Assembly: GCA_000751295.2 (NCBI GenBank)
Contig: CCMO02000002.1
Location: 456,501-520,500 of the forward strand
Length of the DNA: 64,000 nt
From: a bacterium YEK0313
GTDB lineage: Bacteria; Pseudomonadota; Alphaproteobacteria; Rhizobiales; Phreatobacteraceae
Direction of reading: 5' to 3'
A program made the translations under genes and the position numbers. Numbering within the stretch: position 1 is the stretch's first letter; each line of letters starts with the position of its first letter. Shown one piece after another: positions 9,769 through 18,870 of the stretch. The notes beneath the pieces were generated by a model that saw nothing but the letters and a program-made list of their open reading frames with translations, was not told the origin of the DNA and searched no databases.

Positions 9769-10689
9769 ATGACGGACAAGACCCTCGGCGTCGGCCTGTC
9801 GATCGACGTGAAGGACCCGAACTTCCGCGACATCGGCAGCCAGATCGACGAAGCGCGCCATCTCGGCGCCAATTTCGTCGAGCTGCCGCTGCACAAGCTC
9901 GACATCGTGGTCGGCGGCCGGATCCTCAAGGACCGGCTCGCGGACCTGAAGGAACGGATCACCAATCACGGCGTCGCCTATACGCTGCACGGCCATCTCG
10001 GCATCAACCTGATGGAGGACTCGCACCTGATCGGCCTGCACAAGGACGTGCTGAAGGCCAATCTGGAGATCGCCCAGGCGCTCGGCGCGGTGCACCTCGT
10101 GATCCATTCGGGCTTCTGCCGGCCGCAGCAGGCGAGCTCGGTCGAACATGCCTATGACCGCCAGCGCGAGATCCTCGCGAGCCTCGGCGGCGAGGCGGAG
10201 GCCGCCGATGTCGTGGTCTGCGTCGAGAACATCTTCACCTACGACTTCGCCCGCCATACGGCCCTGCCTTCGCGCCTTGCCGCAGAGCTCAGGCTGATCG
10301 ACCACCCGTTCATCCAGGCGACCTTCGATTTCAGCCACGGCTACCAGCACTGCGCGCAGGTCGGCGCCGATTTCGTGACCGAGGCCAAGGCGCTGACGCC
10401 CTTCTCCAAACACCTGCACCTGCACGACAGCTTCGGCCGGCCGAAGGATTTCTGGACCTATTCGCTCACCGAGGACCTCGCCTTCGGCGCCGGCGACCTG
10501 CACCTGCCGATGGGTTGGGGGTCGATCCCCTGGGACCGGATCGCCGCTGAATGCGCCTTCCCGGACGGCGTCGTCGGCGATGTCGAGCTGCAGTACCGCT
10601 ACTGGTCGGAAGCCCGCGCCACGGTCGAAGCGGCCCGCGCCTTCTGCGCGCGGCTCGGCGACGCGCCGCTGGCGGTCGCCGCGGAATAG
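9769..10689 (+). CDS. Sugar phosphate isomerase/epimerase-like TIM barrel protein
   Basis: A 306-residue protein of the xylose isomerase-like TIM-barrel group. Likely metal ligands occur at strand ends: HLVIHSG, VVCVENIF, TFDFSHGY, LHLHDSF and GDVELQYR. Such enzymes isomerise or epimerise sugars, or cleave C-C bonds, in the cytoplasm. Being the last gene of the transporter operon, it may act on the imported compound, which argues that the transporter carries a sugar-like or sugar-conjugated ligand rather than plain peptides. That link is inference. Confidence 0.75.
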   Translation: MTDKTLGVGLSIDVKDPNFRDIGSQIDEARHLGANFVELPLHKLDIVVGGRILKDRLADLKERITNHGVAYTLHGHLGINLMEDSHLIGLHKDVLKANLEIAQALGAVHLVIHSGFCRPQQASSVEHAYDRQREILASLGGEAEAADVVVCVENIFTYDFARHTALPSRLAAELRLIDHPFIQATFDFSHGYQHCAQVGADFVTEAKALTPFSKHLHLHDSFGRPKDFWTYSLTEDLAFGAGDLHLPMGWGSIPWDRIAAECAFPDGVVGDVELQYRYWSEARATVEAARAFCARLGDAPLAVAAE

Positions 10690-10700
10690 GCCGGACATGC

Positions 10701-10776
10701 GACCGGCCGGCGCGCGCCGGCCGGTCTTCGCGCACCGCACGGCGGCTGGCCTATCATGGCCGGCCGCTGCTTTTTT
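10701..10776 (+). terminator. Two hairpins ending the importer/isomerase operon
   Basis: GACCGGCCGGCGC followed directly by GCGCCGGCCGGTC (10701-10726) is a perfect palindrome with 13-bp arms. A second stem, GCGGCTGGCC/GGCCGGCCGC with a 6-base loop and one mismatch (10742-10767), is followed by TGC and six T (10771-10776), an intrinsic terminator on the + strand. Beyond it TTGCA repeats (around 10775-10795) lead into the livG promoter region, where no clear sigma-70 boxes stand out. Confidence 0.7.
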
Positions 10777-10934
10777 GCAGTGCAAATCAGCCTTGCATTT
10801 GGCAGCGCTCCCGCGATCGGAGGAAAACAATCCCCCGAAACGGCAGATGGGGACGGCAAACAGCCGTGAGTTGACTGGCGTGTGCCGCCATGCAGCAATG
10901 GCGGGTGAGGAATGCGTCCAGAAGAACCGAATGC

Positions 10935-11702
10935 ATGGCTGAAGCGAAAGACGACAATATCCTGGTGACGGAGGGCCTGACCAAGGACTTCAAGGGGTTC
11001 ACGGCTGTCAGCGAGGTCGACCTGAAGGTGCGGCGCGGCTCGATCCACGCGCTGATCGGGCCGAACGGCGCCGGCAAGACCACCTGCTTCAACCTTCTGA
11101 CCAAGTTCCTGATCCCGACCCGCGGGCGGATCACCTATAACGGCCGCGACATCACCGCCTCCAAGCCCGCCGACATCGCCCGGCAGGGCCTCGTCCGCTC
11201 GTTCCAGATCTCGGCCGTGTTTCCGCACCTGACCGTCCTGGAGAACGTGCGCATCGCGCTGCAGCGCAAGCGCGGCGACAGCTTCGACTTCTGGGTGTCG
11301 GAACGCGTGCTGAAGAGCCTCGACGGCGAGGCCCTGCGCCTCGTCGAGGCGGTCGGCCTGAGCGAATTCGCCCAGACCCATGCCGGCGAGCTCGCCTATG
11401 GCCGCAAGCGCGCGCTGGAGATCGCCACGACGCTCGCGCTCGACCCGGAAATGATGCTGCTCGACGAACCGATGGCCGGCATGGGCCACGAGGATGTCGA
11501 CCGCACCGCCGCCCTGATCCGCAAGGTCTCGGCCAACCGCACCATCTTGATGGTCGAACACAATCTGTCCGTCGTCGCCGAGCTCTCCGACCGGATCACC
11601 GTGCTCGCCCGCGGCCGCGTGCTGGCCGAAGGCGACTATGCGACCGTCTCCAAGGACCCCCGCGTCGTCGAAGCCTATATCGGGGGAGTTGGCCATGGCT
11701 GA
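10935..11702 (+). CDS. livG: Branched-chain amino acid type ABC transporter ATPase LivG
   Basis: A 255-residue ATPase of the HAAT family. Walker A GPNGAGKTT, the LivG-type signature LAYGRKRALEIA, Walker B MMLLDEPMAGM and switch VEHNLS are present, together with the LivG insertion between Walker A and signature. ATG 10935 is chosen because it opens directly on MAEAKDDNILVTEGL; an ATG at 10890 adds unrelated residues. It overlaps livF by 8 bases. The ligand could be a branched-chain amino acid, urea or an aromatic compound. Confidence 0.92.
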   Translation: MAEAKDDNILVTEGLTKDFKGFTAVSEVDLKVRRGSIHALIGPNGAGKTTCFNLLTKFLIPTRGRITYNGRDITASKPADIARQGLVRSFQISAVFPHLTVLENVRIALQRKRGDSFDFWVSERVLKSLDGEALRLVEAVGLSEFAQTHAGELAYGRKRALEIATTLALDPEMMLLDEPMAGMGHEDVDRTAALIRKVSANRTILMVEHNLSVVAELSDRITVLARGRVLAEGDYATVSKDPRVVEAYIGGVGHG

Positions 11703-12450
11703 CACGACCATCGACAAGACGGCCGCCCGGCCTCAGCCGGCGGCCGGAGCGGAGCCTATGCTTGCCGTCAAGGATCTCCACGGCTGGTATGGCGAATCCC
11801 ATGTGCTGCACGGGGTCGACTTCCATGTCGCCGAAGGCGAGGTGGTGACGCTGCTCGGCCGCAACGGCGCCGGCAAGACCACCACGATGAAGTCGATCAT
11901 CGGCGTCCTGAGCAAGCGCCGCGGCTCGATCCGCTTCCGCGGCGAGGAGACCATCTCCTATCCCTCGCGCCGCATCGCCAAGCTCGGCCTCGGCTACGTG
12001 CCCGAGGAGCGCGGCATCTATTCCACCCTGTCGGTGGAGGAGAACCTGCTGCTGCCGCCGGTGGTGCAGCCGGGCGGCCTCAGCCTCGACCAGATCTACG
12101 AGCTGTTCCCGAACATCCGGGAGCGGCTGACGAGCCAGGGCACCAAGCTGTCCGGCGGCGAGCAGCAGATGCTCGCCATCGGCCGGATCCTGAGGACCGG
12201 CGCCAAGCTGCTGCTGCTGGACGAGCCGACCGAGGGCCTCGCCCCGGTCATCGTCGAGCAGATCGGCCGCACCATCGCCCGCCTGAAGCGCGACGGCTTC
12301 ACCATCGTGCTGGTCGAGCAGAATTTCCGTTTCGCCCAGACGGTGGCGGACCGTCATTATGTCGTGGAGCAAGGCCGCGTGGTGGATATGATCCCGAACG
12401 CGGACATGGACAACAGCATCGCCAAGCTGCACGCCTATCTCGGCGTCTAG
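11695..12450 (+). CDS. livF: Branched-chain amino acid type ABC transporter ATPase LivF
   Basis: A 251-residue second HAAT ATPase. Walker A GRNGAGKTT, signature LSGGEQQMLAIGR, Walker B LLLLDEPTEGLAP and LVEQNF are typical LivF motifs. A short polar N-terminal extension (about 20 residues rich in Ala, Thr and Pro) precedes the domain. It starts inside the end of livG, which indicates coupled translation. Confidence 0.92.
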   Translation: MADTTIDKTAARPQPAAGAEPMLAVKDLHGWYGESHVLHGVDFHVAEGEVVTLLGRNGAGKTTTMKSIIGVLSKRRGSIRFRGEETISYPSRRIAKLGLGYVPEERGIYSTLSVEENLLLPPVVQPGGLSLDQIYELFPNIRERLTSQGTKLSGGEQQMLAIGRILRTGAKLLLLDEPTEGLAPVIVEQIGRTIARLKRDGFTIVLVEQNFRFAQTVADRHYVVEQGRVVDMIPNADMDNSIAKLHAYLGV

Positions 12451-12656
12451 CGCCGCGATCCCAGGCGTTCGCCACATTTTGATATCGGGGACCCCTAGCG
12501 AACGTCGAAATCGAAGCGACACTGGTTCTCAATGGAGTGCTCATGTCCATTGAGACCGACATTCGCCTCGCATCCGCAGTCGAAATCGATCGGATTTCGC
12601 CGGAATGCGCGGCGCAAGACCAAAAAACCCAGACGGGACTTTCGGAGGATCAACAG

Positions 12657-13868
12657 ATGGATCGTCGTTCTCTTCTTGCCGGCGCGCTGGCGACCGGCTT
12701 CTCGATGAAGGCCATGGCGCAGGCCCAGGCCCCCATCACCATCAAGCTCGGCGTGCTCAACGACAGGTCCGGCCTCTATGCCGACCTCGCCGGCGAAGGC
12801 TCGGTGGTGGCGGCGCGCATGGCGGTCGAGGACTTCCAGGCCGCGGCCAAGGGCATCAACGTCCAGATCATCTCGGCCGACCACCAGAACAAGCCCGATG
12901 TCGGCGCCAATATCGCCCGCCAATGGTGCGACAATGAAGGCGTCGACGCGATCCTCGACGTGCCGACCTCCTCGGTCGCGCTGGCGGTCAACCAGATCGT
13001 CCGCGAGAAGAACAAGATCATGATCGACTCGGGCGCCGCGACGTCCGACCTGACCGGCGCCCAGTGCTCGCCCAACACCATCCACTGGACCTACGACACC
13101 TATGCGCTGGCGCAGGGCACCGGCGGCGCCATGGTGAAGGCCGGCGGCGACACCTGGTTCTTCCTGACCGCCGACTACGCCTTCGGCCATGCGCTCGAGC
13201 GCGACACCAGCGCGGTGGTGCAGAAGGCCGGCGGCCGCGTCCTCGGCGCGGTGCGCACGCCCTTCCCGGGCACCGATTTCTCGTCCTTCCTGCTGCAGGC
13301 CCAGGCCTCCAAGGCCAAGGTCATCGGCCTCGCCAATGCCGGCGGCGACACGGTCAATTCGATCAAGCAGGCGGCCGAGTTCGGCATCACACAGGGCGGC
13401 CAGAAGCTCGCCGGCCTGCTCGTCTTCCTGACCGACGTGCATTCGCTCGGCCTGCAGACGGCGCAAGGCCTGGTGCTGACCGAAACCTTCTACTGGGACC
13501 TCAACGACAGCACGCGCGCGTGGTCGAAGCGTTTCGGCGCGCTGCGCGGCGGCGCCATGCCGACCATGGTGCAGGCCGGCGTCTATGCCGGCACGCTGCA
13601 CTACCTGAAGGCCATCGCCGCGACCAAGTCGCGCGAGGCGGCCGCCAACATGGCCTGGATGAAGGGGAACCCGACCGACGATCCGCTGTTCGGCAAGAAC
13701 CAGGTGCGCCAGGACGGCCGTTTCGTCTGCCCGGCCCATCTGTTCGAGGTGAAGAAGCCGTCGGAGTCGAAGGGCCCCTGGGACTATTACAAGCTGATCT
13801 CGACACTGCCCGGCGACCAGGCCTTCCGCCCCCTGAACGCAGGCGGCTGCTCGCTGGTCCGCACCTGA
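12657..13868 (+). CDS. Branched-chain amino acid type substrate-binding protein (Peripla_BP_6)
   Basis: A 403-residue periplasmic receptor for the HAAT importer. GGAGGA at 12644-12649 is ideally placed for ATG 12657. The leader MDRRSLLAGALATGFSMKAM is cleaved near AQAQA. The mature start ITIKLGVLNDRSGLYADLAG and the internal PNTIHWTYDTYALAQGT region are type I periplasmic-fold features shared with LivJ/K and with aromatic-acid or urea binders. It lies between the ATPase and permease genes, 206 bases after livF. Confidence 0.9.
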   Translation: MDRRSLLAGALATGFSMKAMAQAQAPITIKLGVLNDRSGLYADLAGEGSVVAARMAVEDFQAAAKGINVQIISADHQNKPDVGANIARQWCDNEGVDAILDVPTSSVALAVNQIVREKNKIMIDSGAATSDLTGAQCSPNTIHWTYDTYALAQGTGGAMVKAGGDTWFFLTADYAFGHALERDTSAVVQKAGGRVLGAVRTPFPGTDFSSFLLQAQASKAKVIGLANAGGDTVNSIKQAAEFGITQGGQKLAGLLVFLTDVHSLGLQTAQGLVLTETFYWDLNDSTRAWSKRFGALRGGAMPTMVQAGVYAGTLHYLKAIAATKSREAAANMAWMKGNPTDDPLFGKNQVRQDGRFVCPAHLFEVKKPSESKGPWDYYKLISTLPGDQAFRPLNAGGCSLVRT

Positions 13869-13886
13869 TCTGAACCCGCTTCATCG

Positions 13887-13911
13887 GGGAGCGCCCGAAC
13901 AAGGCGCTCCC
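13887..13911 (+). other. Stable hairpin between binding-protein and permease genes
   Basis: GGGAGCGCC (13887-13895) pairs perfectly with GGCGCTCCC (13903-13911) around a 7-base loop, followed by a pyrimidine-rich run without a full T tract. Placed after the binding-protein gene, it could stabilise that message or cause partial termination, so that less permease than receptor is made. This arrangement is known from other binding-protein operons; its role here is inferred. Confidence 0.6.
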
Positions 13912-13935
13912 ATCTCCCTTTCTGGATCGATCTTC

Positions 13936-14823
13936 ATGTTCGAGCTTCTCGGCGTGCCACCCCAGGCCCTGTTCGGGCAATTGCTGCTCGGCCTGATCAA
14001 TGGCTCGTTTTACGCCATCCTGAGTCTTGGCCTCGCCGTCATTTTCGGGCTGTTGAACATCATCAACTTCACCCACGGCGCCCAGTACATGATGGGCGCC
14101 TTCATCGCCTGGATGCTGCTCAACTGGCTCGGCCTCGGCTACTGGTGGGCGCTGCTGCTCGCCCCGGTCATCGCCGGCGTCACCGGCGTCATCATCGAGC
14201 GGGTGCTCCTGAAGCGGCTCTACCATCTCGACCATCTCTACGGCCTGCTGCTGACCTTCGGCCTCGCGCTGATCATCGAGGGCCTGTTCCGCAACCAGTT
14301 CGGCTCCTCGGGCCTGCCCTACCAGATCCCGGCCGAGCTGCGCGGCGGCCACAATCTCGGCTTCATGTTCCTGCCGAACTATCGCGGCTGGGTGGTGGTG
14401 GCCTCGCTGGTGGTGTGCCTCGCCACCTGGTTCGTCATCGAAAAGACCAAGCTCGGCGCCTATCTGCGCGCCGCCACCGAGAACCCGACGCTGACCCAGG
14501 CCTTCGGCATCAACGTGCCGCTGCTGATCACGCTGACCTACGGTTTCGGCGTGGCGCTCGCCGCCTTTGCCGGCGTGCTTGCCGCGCCGATCTATTCGGT
14601 CAACCCGACCATGGGCGCCAATATCATCATCGTCGTCTTCGCCGTGGTGGTGATCGGCGGCATGGGCTCGATCCTCGGCGCCATCATCACCGGCTTCGGT
14701 CTCGGCCTCATCGAGGGCCTGACCAAGGTCTTCTATCCGGAGGCTTCGGCCACCGTCATCTTCATCATCATGGCGATCGTGCTTCTCGTGAAGCCGGCCG
14801 GCCTGTTCGGGAGGACCGCCTGA
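13936..14823 (+). CDS. livH: Branched-chain amino acid type ABC permease LivH
   Basis: A 295-residue membrane permease with about eight hydrophobic helices. LivH signatures are GLINGSFYAILSLGLAVIFG near the N-terminus, the NFTHGAQYM motif, and GGMGSILGAIITGFGLGLIE near the end. Its TGA shares a base with the livM ATG. Confidence 0.93.
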   Translation: MFELLGVPPQALFGQLLLGLINGSFYAILSLGLAVIFGLLNIINFTHGAQYMMGAFIAWMLLNWLGLGYWWALLLAPVIAGVTGVIIERVLLKRLYHLDHLYGLLLTFGLALIIEGLFRNQFGSSGLPYQIPAELRGGHNLGFMFLPNYRGWVVVASLVVCLATWFVIEKTKLGAYLRAATENPTLTQAFGINVPLLITLTYGFGVALAAFAGVLAAPIYSVNPTMGANIIIVVFAVVVIGGMGSILGAIITGFGLGLIEGLTKVFYPEASATVIFIIMAIVLLVKPAGLFGRTA

Positions 14824-15818
14824 TGGCCGATACCGCCTACGACACCACGCCGGCCGCGCTCGTTACCGCCGAGCCCAAGGGCACCGGCGCGCTGCACCGG
14901 ACGATCTTCATCGCCCTCATCGTCGCGCTCGCCGTGCTGCCGTTCATCCCGGTGATCGGCTATCCGTTCTTCCTGATGAAGGTGCTGTGCTTCGCGCTGT
15001 TCGCCTGCGCCTTCAACCTGATGCTCGGCTATGGCGGCCTCCTGTCCTTCGGGCACGCGGCCTATTTCGGCCTCGCGAGCTATGTCGCGGCCTATACCGC
15101 CAAGCATTGGGGGCTGACACCGGAGGTGTCGATCCTGCTCGGCACCGCCTCCGGCGCCGTGCTCGGCTTCGTGTTCGGCGCGCTCGCCATCCGCCGCCAG
15201 GGCATCTATTTCTCGATGATCACCCTGGCGCTCGCCCAGATGGTGTTCTTCTTCGCGCTGCAGACGCCGCGCTTCACCGGCGGCGAGGACGGCATCCAGG
15301 CGGTGCCGCGCAACCATCTCTTCGGCTTCATCCCTGTCGGCACCGACCTGCAGATGTACTATCTGGTGGCGGTGATCTTCATGGCCGGCCTGCTGCTGAT
15401 CTACCGCATCATCCATTCGCCCTTCGGCCAGGTGCTGAAGGCGATCCGCGACAACGAGCCGCGGGCCGTCTCGCTCGGCTACCGGGTCAACCAGTACAAG
15501 CTGACCGTCTTCGTCCTGTCGGCAACGCTGGCAGGCCTTGCCGGCTCGACCAAGGCGATCGCCGTGCAGCTCGCCTCGCTCACCGACGTGCAGTGGCAGA
15601 TGTCGGGCGAAGTGGTGCTGATGACCCTCGTCGGCGGCATGGGCACGGTGTTCGGGCCGATCGTCGGCGCCGCGGTGATCATCTCGATGCAGAACTTCCT
15701 CGCCGGCCTCGGCGCCTGGGTGACGGTCGTCCAGGGCGTGATCTTCGTGGTCTGCGTGCTGGTGTTCCGCGAGGGCATCGTCGGCGTCATCGGCAAGCTG
15801 CTGCGCCGGCCGCTCTGA
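14823..15818 (+). CDS. livM: Branched-chain amino acid type ABC permease LivM
   Basis: A 331-residue partner permease. LMLGYGGLLSFGHAAYFGLA and the GGMGTVFGPIVGAAVII motif are diagnostic of LivM. About 30 polar N-terminal residues precede the first helix. It is the last gene of the livGF-receptor-livHM operon and is followed 26 bases later by a strong terminator. Confidence 0.93.
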   Translation: MADTAYDTTPAALVTAEPKGTGALHRTIFIALIVALAVLPFIPVIGYPFFLMKVLCFALFACAFNLMLGYGGLLSFGHAAYFGLASYVAAYTAKHWGLTPEVSILLGTASGAVLGFVFGALAIRRQGIYFSMITLALAQMVFFFALQTPRFTGGEDGIQAVPRNHLFGFIPVGTDLQMYYLVAVIFMAGLLLIYRIIHSPFGQVLKAIRDNEPRAVSLGYRVNQYKLTVFVLSATLAGLAGSTKAIAVQLASLTDVQWQMSGEVVLMTLVGGMGTVFGPIVGAAVIISMQNFLAGLGAWVTVVQGVIFVVCVLVFREGIVGVIGKLLRRPL

Positions 15819-15844
15819 ACCCACGCATCCCGGTCGACACGAAA

Positions 15845-15876
15845 GGCGGGCCCCGACGGGCCCGCCTTTTTCTTTT
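15845..15876 (+). terminator. Intrinsic terminator of the liv operon
   Basis: GGCGGGCCC (15845-15853), loop CGAC, GGGCCCGCC (15858-15866), then TTTTTCTTTT (15867-15876). Perfect 9-bp GC stem with a U-rich tail on the + strand. Confidence 0.95.
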
Positions 15877-16045
15877 GGGCTGCCGCGGCACCGTCCGCTG
15901 CTCCGCAGGGATGCGGCTGACCGCGGTCCTGTCAGCGCGAAGCGGCGCGCCGCTGCCAAAGGCCGCGCTGGCCGCGGGCGAGACCCCCGCAGCCCCGTTC
16001 CGGCACGGGCCGGCATTCCTCGATTGCGCCGCGGACGAGATGCTC

Positions 16046-16133
16046 TGGCTCAACTCTTGCGCCAAACTGGCTCAGGCCTTTGAGCCAAATCTGGACCTTT
16101 CGGTTGTGATAATGTCTGCGAATGTCTGAGCCA
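16046..16133 (+). promoter_or_regulatory. TGGCTCA half-site array in front of the peptide-importer/hydantoinase operon
   Basis: TGGCTCA occurs at 16046-16052 and 16068-16074, and its complement TGAGCCA at 16081-16087 and 16127-16133. The middle two form a perfect inverted repeat with a 6-base spacer, and the two direct copies start 22 bp apart, about two helical turns. A -10-like GATAAT lies at 16108-16113. The array is 60-150 bases upstream of the first gene of an operon that ends in a MocR regulator, the natural candidate to bind it. The rest of the 15877-16194 gap shows no convincing gene. Confidence 0.55.
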
Positions 16134-16194
16134 GAATAACAAGATCGAACGTCGAACGACGTCGACCTCAAGATCGACCAGAGGGGTCAAGACC

Positions 16195-17835
16195 ATGAAT
16201 TCCCATCCCTGGGCCTTCACCCGCAGGCGGGGTCTGAAGGCCGTTTTCGCCACAGCTGCCGGCGCGGCGCTCGGTTCCCTTGCCGGTCCTGGCCCGGCCG
16301 CGGCCCAGTCTCGGGCGCAGACGCTGCGTCACGTGCTGGCCGGCACCATGAACACGCTCGATCCGACCATGCCGGGCGCCACGCGCGAATCCTTCGGCCT
16401 CGGCATGGCCGTCTATGACCGGCTCGCCTCGTTCGGCCAGAAGGAGGCCGACGGGCTCAGGACCTTCGACTTCGCCAATATTCGCGGCGAGCTGGCCGAG
16501 CGGATCGACCGCTCGGCTGATGGCCGCACGCTCACCTTCCACCTGCGCAAGGGTGCCACCTGGCACGACGGCTCGCCGGTGACGGCGGCGGACGTCAAAT
16601 GGTCGCTCGACCGCGCGGTTTCGGCCAAGTCCCTGTCGGCGGCGCAGGTCGCCTCCGGCTCGCTCGCCAGGCCGGAGCAGTTCAAGGTGCTCGGCGACGG
16701 CGTGGTGGAGGTCAGCCTCGAACGGCCGGACCGCCTGGCGCTCGCCAATCTCGCCATTCCGCTGTCGCCCATGTTCAACAGCACGCTGGCGCGCAAGCAC
16801 GCGACCACCGACGATCCCTGGGCCCAGAACTGGCTGAAGGAGAACACCGCAGGCGGCGGCGCCTATGTCGTCGAGCAGTACAAGCCCGGCCAGCAGACCA
16901 TCCTGCGCCGCAACGAGGCCTGGAAGAACGGCCCCGACGGCAAGCTGCCCTTTTTCCTGCGGGTCATCGCGCAGACCGTCCCGGAGGCCGCGACCCGCGC
17001 CAATCTCATCGAGCGCGGCGATGCCGACCTCGCCATCGACCTGCAGGCGAGCGACATCGAGGCGCTCAGGGCGCGCGGCAAGGTGAAGCTGGTCGCCACG
17101 CCCCAGATCAACGGCTTCAACAGCCTGGTCTTCAACACGCGCATGGCCCCGTTCGACAATCCGAAGGTGCGCCGCGCCATCGCCGCGGCGCTGCCCTACC
17201 AGGCGATGTTCGAGGCGGCGCTGTTCAACCGGGGGCGTCCGCTGTTCGGCGCCGACTGGAGCGAGGCGCCGAGCGAGGACTTCCCGCAGCGGCTGCCGTT
17301 CCGCACCGACGCCGCCAGGGCCAAGGCACTGCTCGCCGAAGCCGGCCATCCCAACGGCTTCAGCACCAGTTTCTCGTTCTCGGCGGGCGCCGCCGCGACG
17401 GCCGAGCCGATGGCGGCCCTGATCAAGGAGGCTCTCGCCAAGATCGGCGTGGAGGTGGCGATCCAGAAGCTGCCGCCGGCGCAGATGACCACCATGGAGG
17501 TGGAGCGGCGCGTGCCGTTCTTCCTCGCCGCCGGGACGGCCTGGCTGCCGGCGCCGGACTATTTCCTGCGCACCTATTTCAGCGCCGACCAGCGCTGGAA
17601 CTTCAGCGGCTATCAGAACGACGAACTCAACGGGCTGGTCCAGGCGGCGCGCTTCGAAACCGACGCGGCCAAATACGCTGAGGCCTGCCGGCGCATGATC
17701 ACCATCGTCGCGCAGGATGCCCCGATGGTCATGGTCTGGCAGCCGAACCAGGATGCAGTGATGGCGCCGGCGATCGAGGGCTATACCTACTGGTTCCATG
17801 GTCAGGTCGACTATCGGGACCTGCGCAGAGCCTGA
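16195..17835 (+). CDS. ABC peptide-type substrate-binding protein (SBP_bac_5)
   Basis: A 546-residue periplasmic receptor with a twin-arginine leader (FTRRRGLKAVFATAAGAALG) cleaved near PAAAQS. The family-5 pattern is seen in LTFHLRKGATWHDGSPVTAADVKWS and in the C-terminal WQPNQDAVMAPAIEGYTYWF. It starts the dpp-like/hydantoinase operon; the permease gene begins 3 bases after its stop. By context the ligand may be a hydantoin, a cyclic or N-carbamoyl amino acid, or a pyroglutamyl compound; this is not shown by the sequence. Confidence 0.88.
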   Translation: MNSHPWAFTRRRGLKAVFATAAGAALGSLAGPGPAAAQSRAQTLRHVLAGTMNTLDPTMPGATRESFGLGMAVYDRLASFGQKEADGLRTFDFANIRGELAERIDRSADGRTLTFHLRKGATWHDGSPVTAADVKWSLDRAVSAKSLSAAQVASGSLARPEQFKVLGDGVVEVSLERPDRLALANLAIPLSPMFNSTLARKHATTDDPWAQNWLKENTAGGGAYVVEQYKPGQQTILRRNEAWKNGPDGKLPFFLRVIAQTVPEAATRANLIERGDADLAIDLQASDIEALRARGKVKLVATPQINGFNSLVFNTRMAPFDNPKVRRAIAAALPYQAMFEAALFNRGRPLFGADWSEAPSEDFPQRLPFRTDAARAKALLAEAGHPNGFSTSFSFSAGAAATAEPMAALIKEALAKIGVEVAIQKLPPAQMTTMEVERRVPFFLAAGTAWLPAPDYFLRTYFSADQRWNFSGYQNDELNGLVQAARFETDAAKYAEACRRMITIVAQDAPMVMVWQPNQDAVMAPAIEGYTYWFHGQVDYRDLRRA

Positions 17836-17838
17836 GCC

Positions 17839-18870
17839 ATGTCCGCCATTCGCAATATCGGCAGACGGGCCGGCCGGCAGCTTCTCGCATCCCTGCCGGC
17901 CCTGCTCGGGGTGGTCGTCTTCACCTTCCTCCTGATGCGCGTGCTGCCCGGCGATCCCGCGACGTTCTTCGCCTCCGGCCCGAATGCCGGCCAGGCGGAG
18001 ATCCAGCAGATCCGCGAGCAGATGGGCCTCGACCGGCCCATCCCCGAGCAGCTGGTGCGCTATCTCGCCGATATCGCCCGCGGCAATCTCGGCCGCTCGA
18101 TGACCACCGGCCAGCCCGTCGTCACCGACCTCGCGCAGCGCCTGCCGGCTTCGCTCGAGCTCACCCTGTTCGCGCTCGCGATCGCCCTGTCGCTCGCCCT
18201 GCCGCTCGGCATCGTCGCGGCGCTCAGGCCCAATTCGCTGATCGACCACGGAGTGCGCTTCCTGTGCACGCTCGGCGTCTGCGTGCCGACCTTCGTCTCG
18301 GGCCTCATCCTGATCTACGTGTTCTACTACCTCCTCGGCATCGCGCCGGATCCGACCGGCCGGATCGACATCTTCGCGGCGCAGCCGCCGGATATTTCCG
18401 GCTTCCTGCTGATCGACTTCCTGCTGGTCGGGGATCTCGCGGGCTGGCGCGCCGCCTTCGGCCAGCTCGTCCTGCCGGCCGCGACCATGGCGCTGTTCGT
18501 GCTCGCCCCGCTTGCCCGCATGACCCGCGCCTCGCTGCTCGCGGTGCTCGGCAGCGACTTCATCCGCACCGCGCGGTCCGTCGGCATGGCCGACTGGCGC
18601 GTCGTCATCGTCTATGGCCTGCGCAATGCGCTGCTGCCGGTGCTCACCATCGTCGGCATCGTCTTCTCCACCATGCTCGGCGCCAATGTTCTGGTCGAGA
18701 AGGTCTTTTCCTGGCCGGGCATCGGCTCCTACGCGCTCGACGCCCTGCTTGCCTCCGACTATGCCCCGGTGCAGGGCTTCGTCCTGCTGATCGCCGCCAT
18801 CTTCGTGATGGTCAATCTCACCATCGATGTGCTCTACGGCATCGTCGACCCGCGGATCAGCCTCGAATGA
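17839..18870 (+). CDS. Peptide-type ABC transporter permease (DppB-like)
   Basis: A 343-residue membrane subunit, longer than its counterpart at 7861 because of a periplasmic insertion around PDPTGRIDIFAAQPPDISGF. It has the DppB N-terminus (LLGVVVFTFLLMRVLPGDP), the EAA-loop DFIRTARSVGMADWRV, and a C-terminal DVLYGIVDPRI. The stop overlaps the next start as ATGA. Confidence 0.92.
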   Translation: MSAIRNIGRRAGRQLLASLPALLGVVVFTFLLMRVLPGDPATFFASGPNAGQAEIQQIREQMGLDRPIPEQLVRYLADIARGNLGRSMTTGQPVVTDLAQRLPASLELTLFALAIALSLALPLGIVAALRPNSLIDHGVRFLCTLGVCVPTFVSGLILIYVFYYLLGIAPDPTGRIDIFAAQPPDISGFLLIDFLLVGDLAGWRAAFGQLVLPAATMALFVLAPLARMTRASLLAVLGSDFIRTARSVGMADWRVVIVYGLRNALLPVLTIVGIVFSTMLGANVLVEKVFSWPGIGSYALDALLASDYAPVQGFVLLIAAIFVMVNLTIDVLYGIVDPRISLE

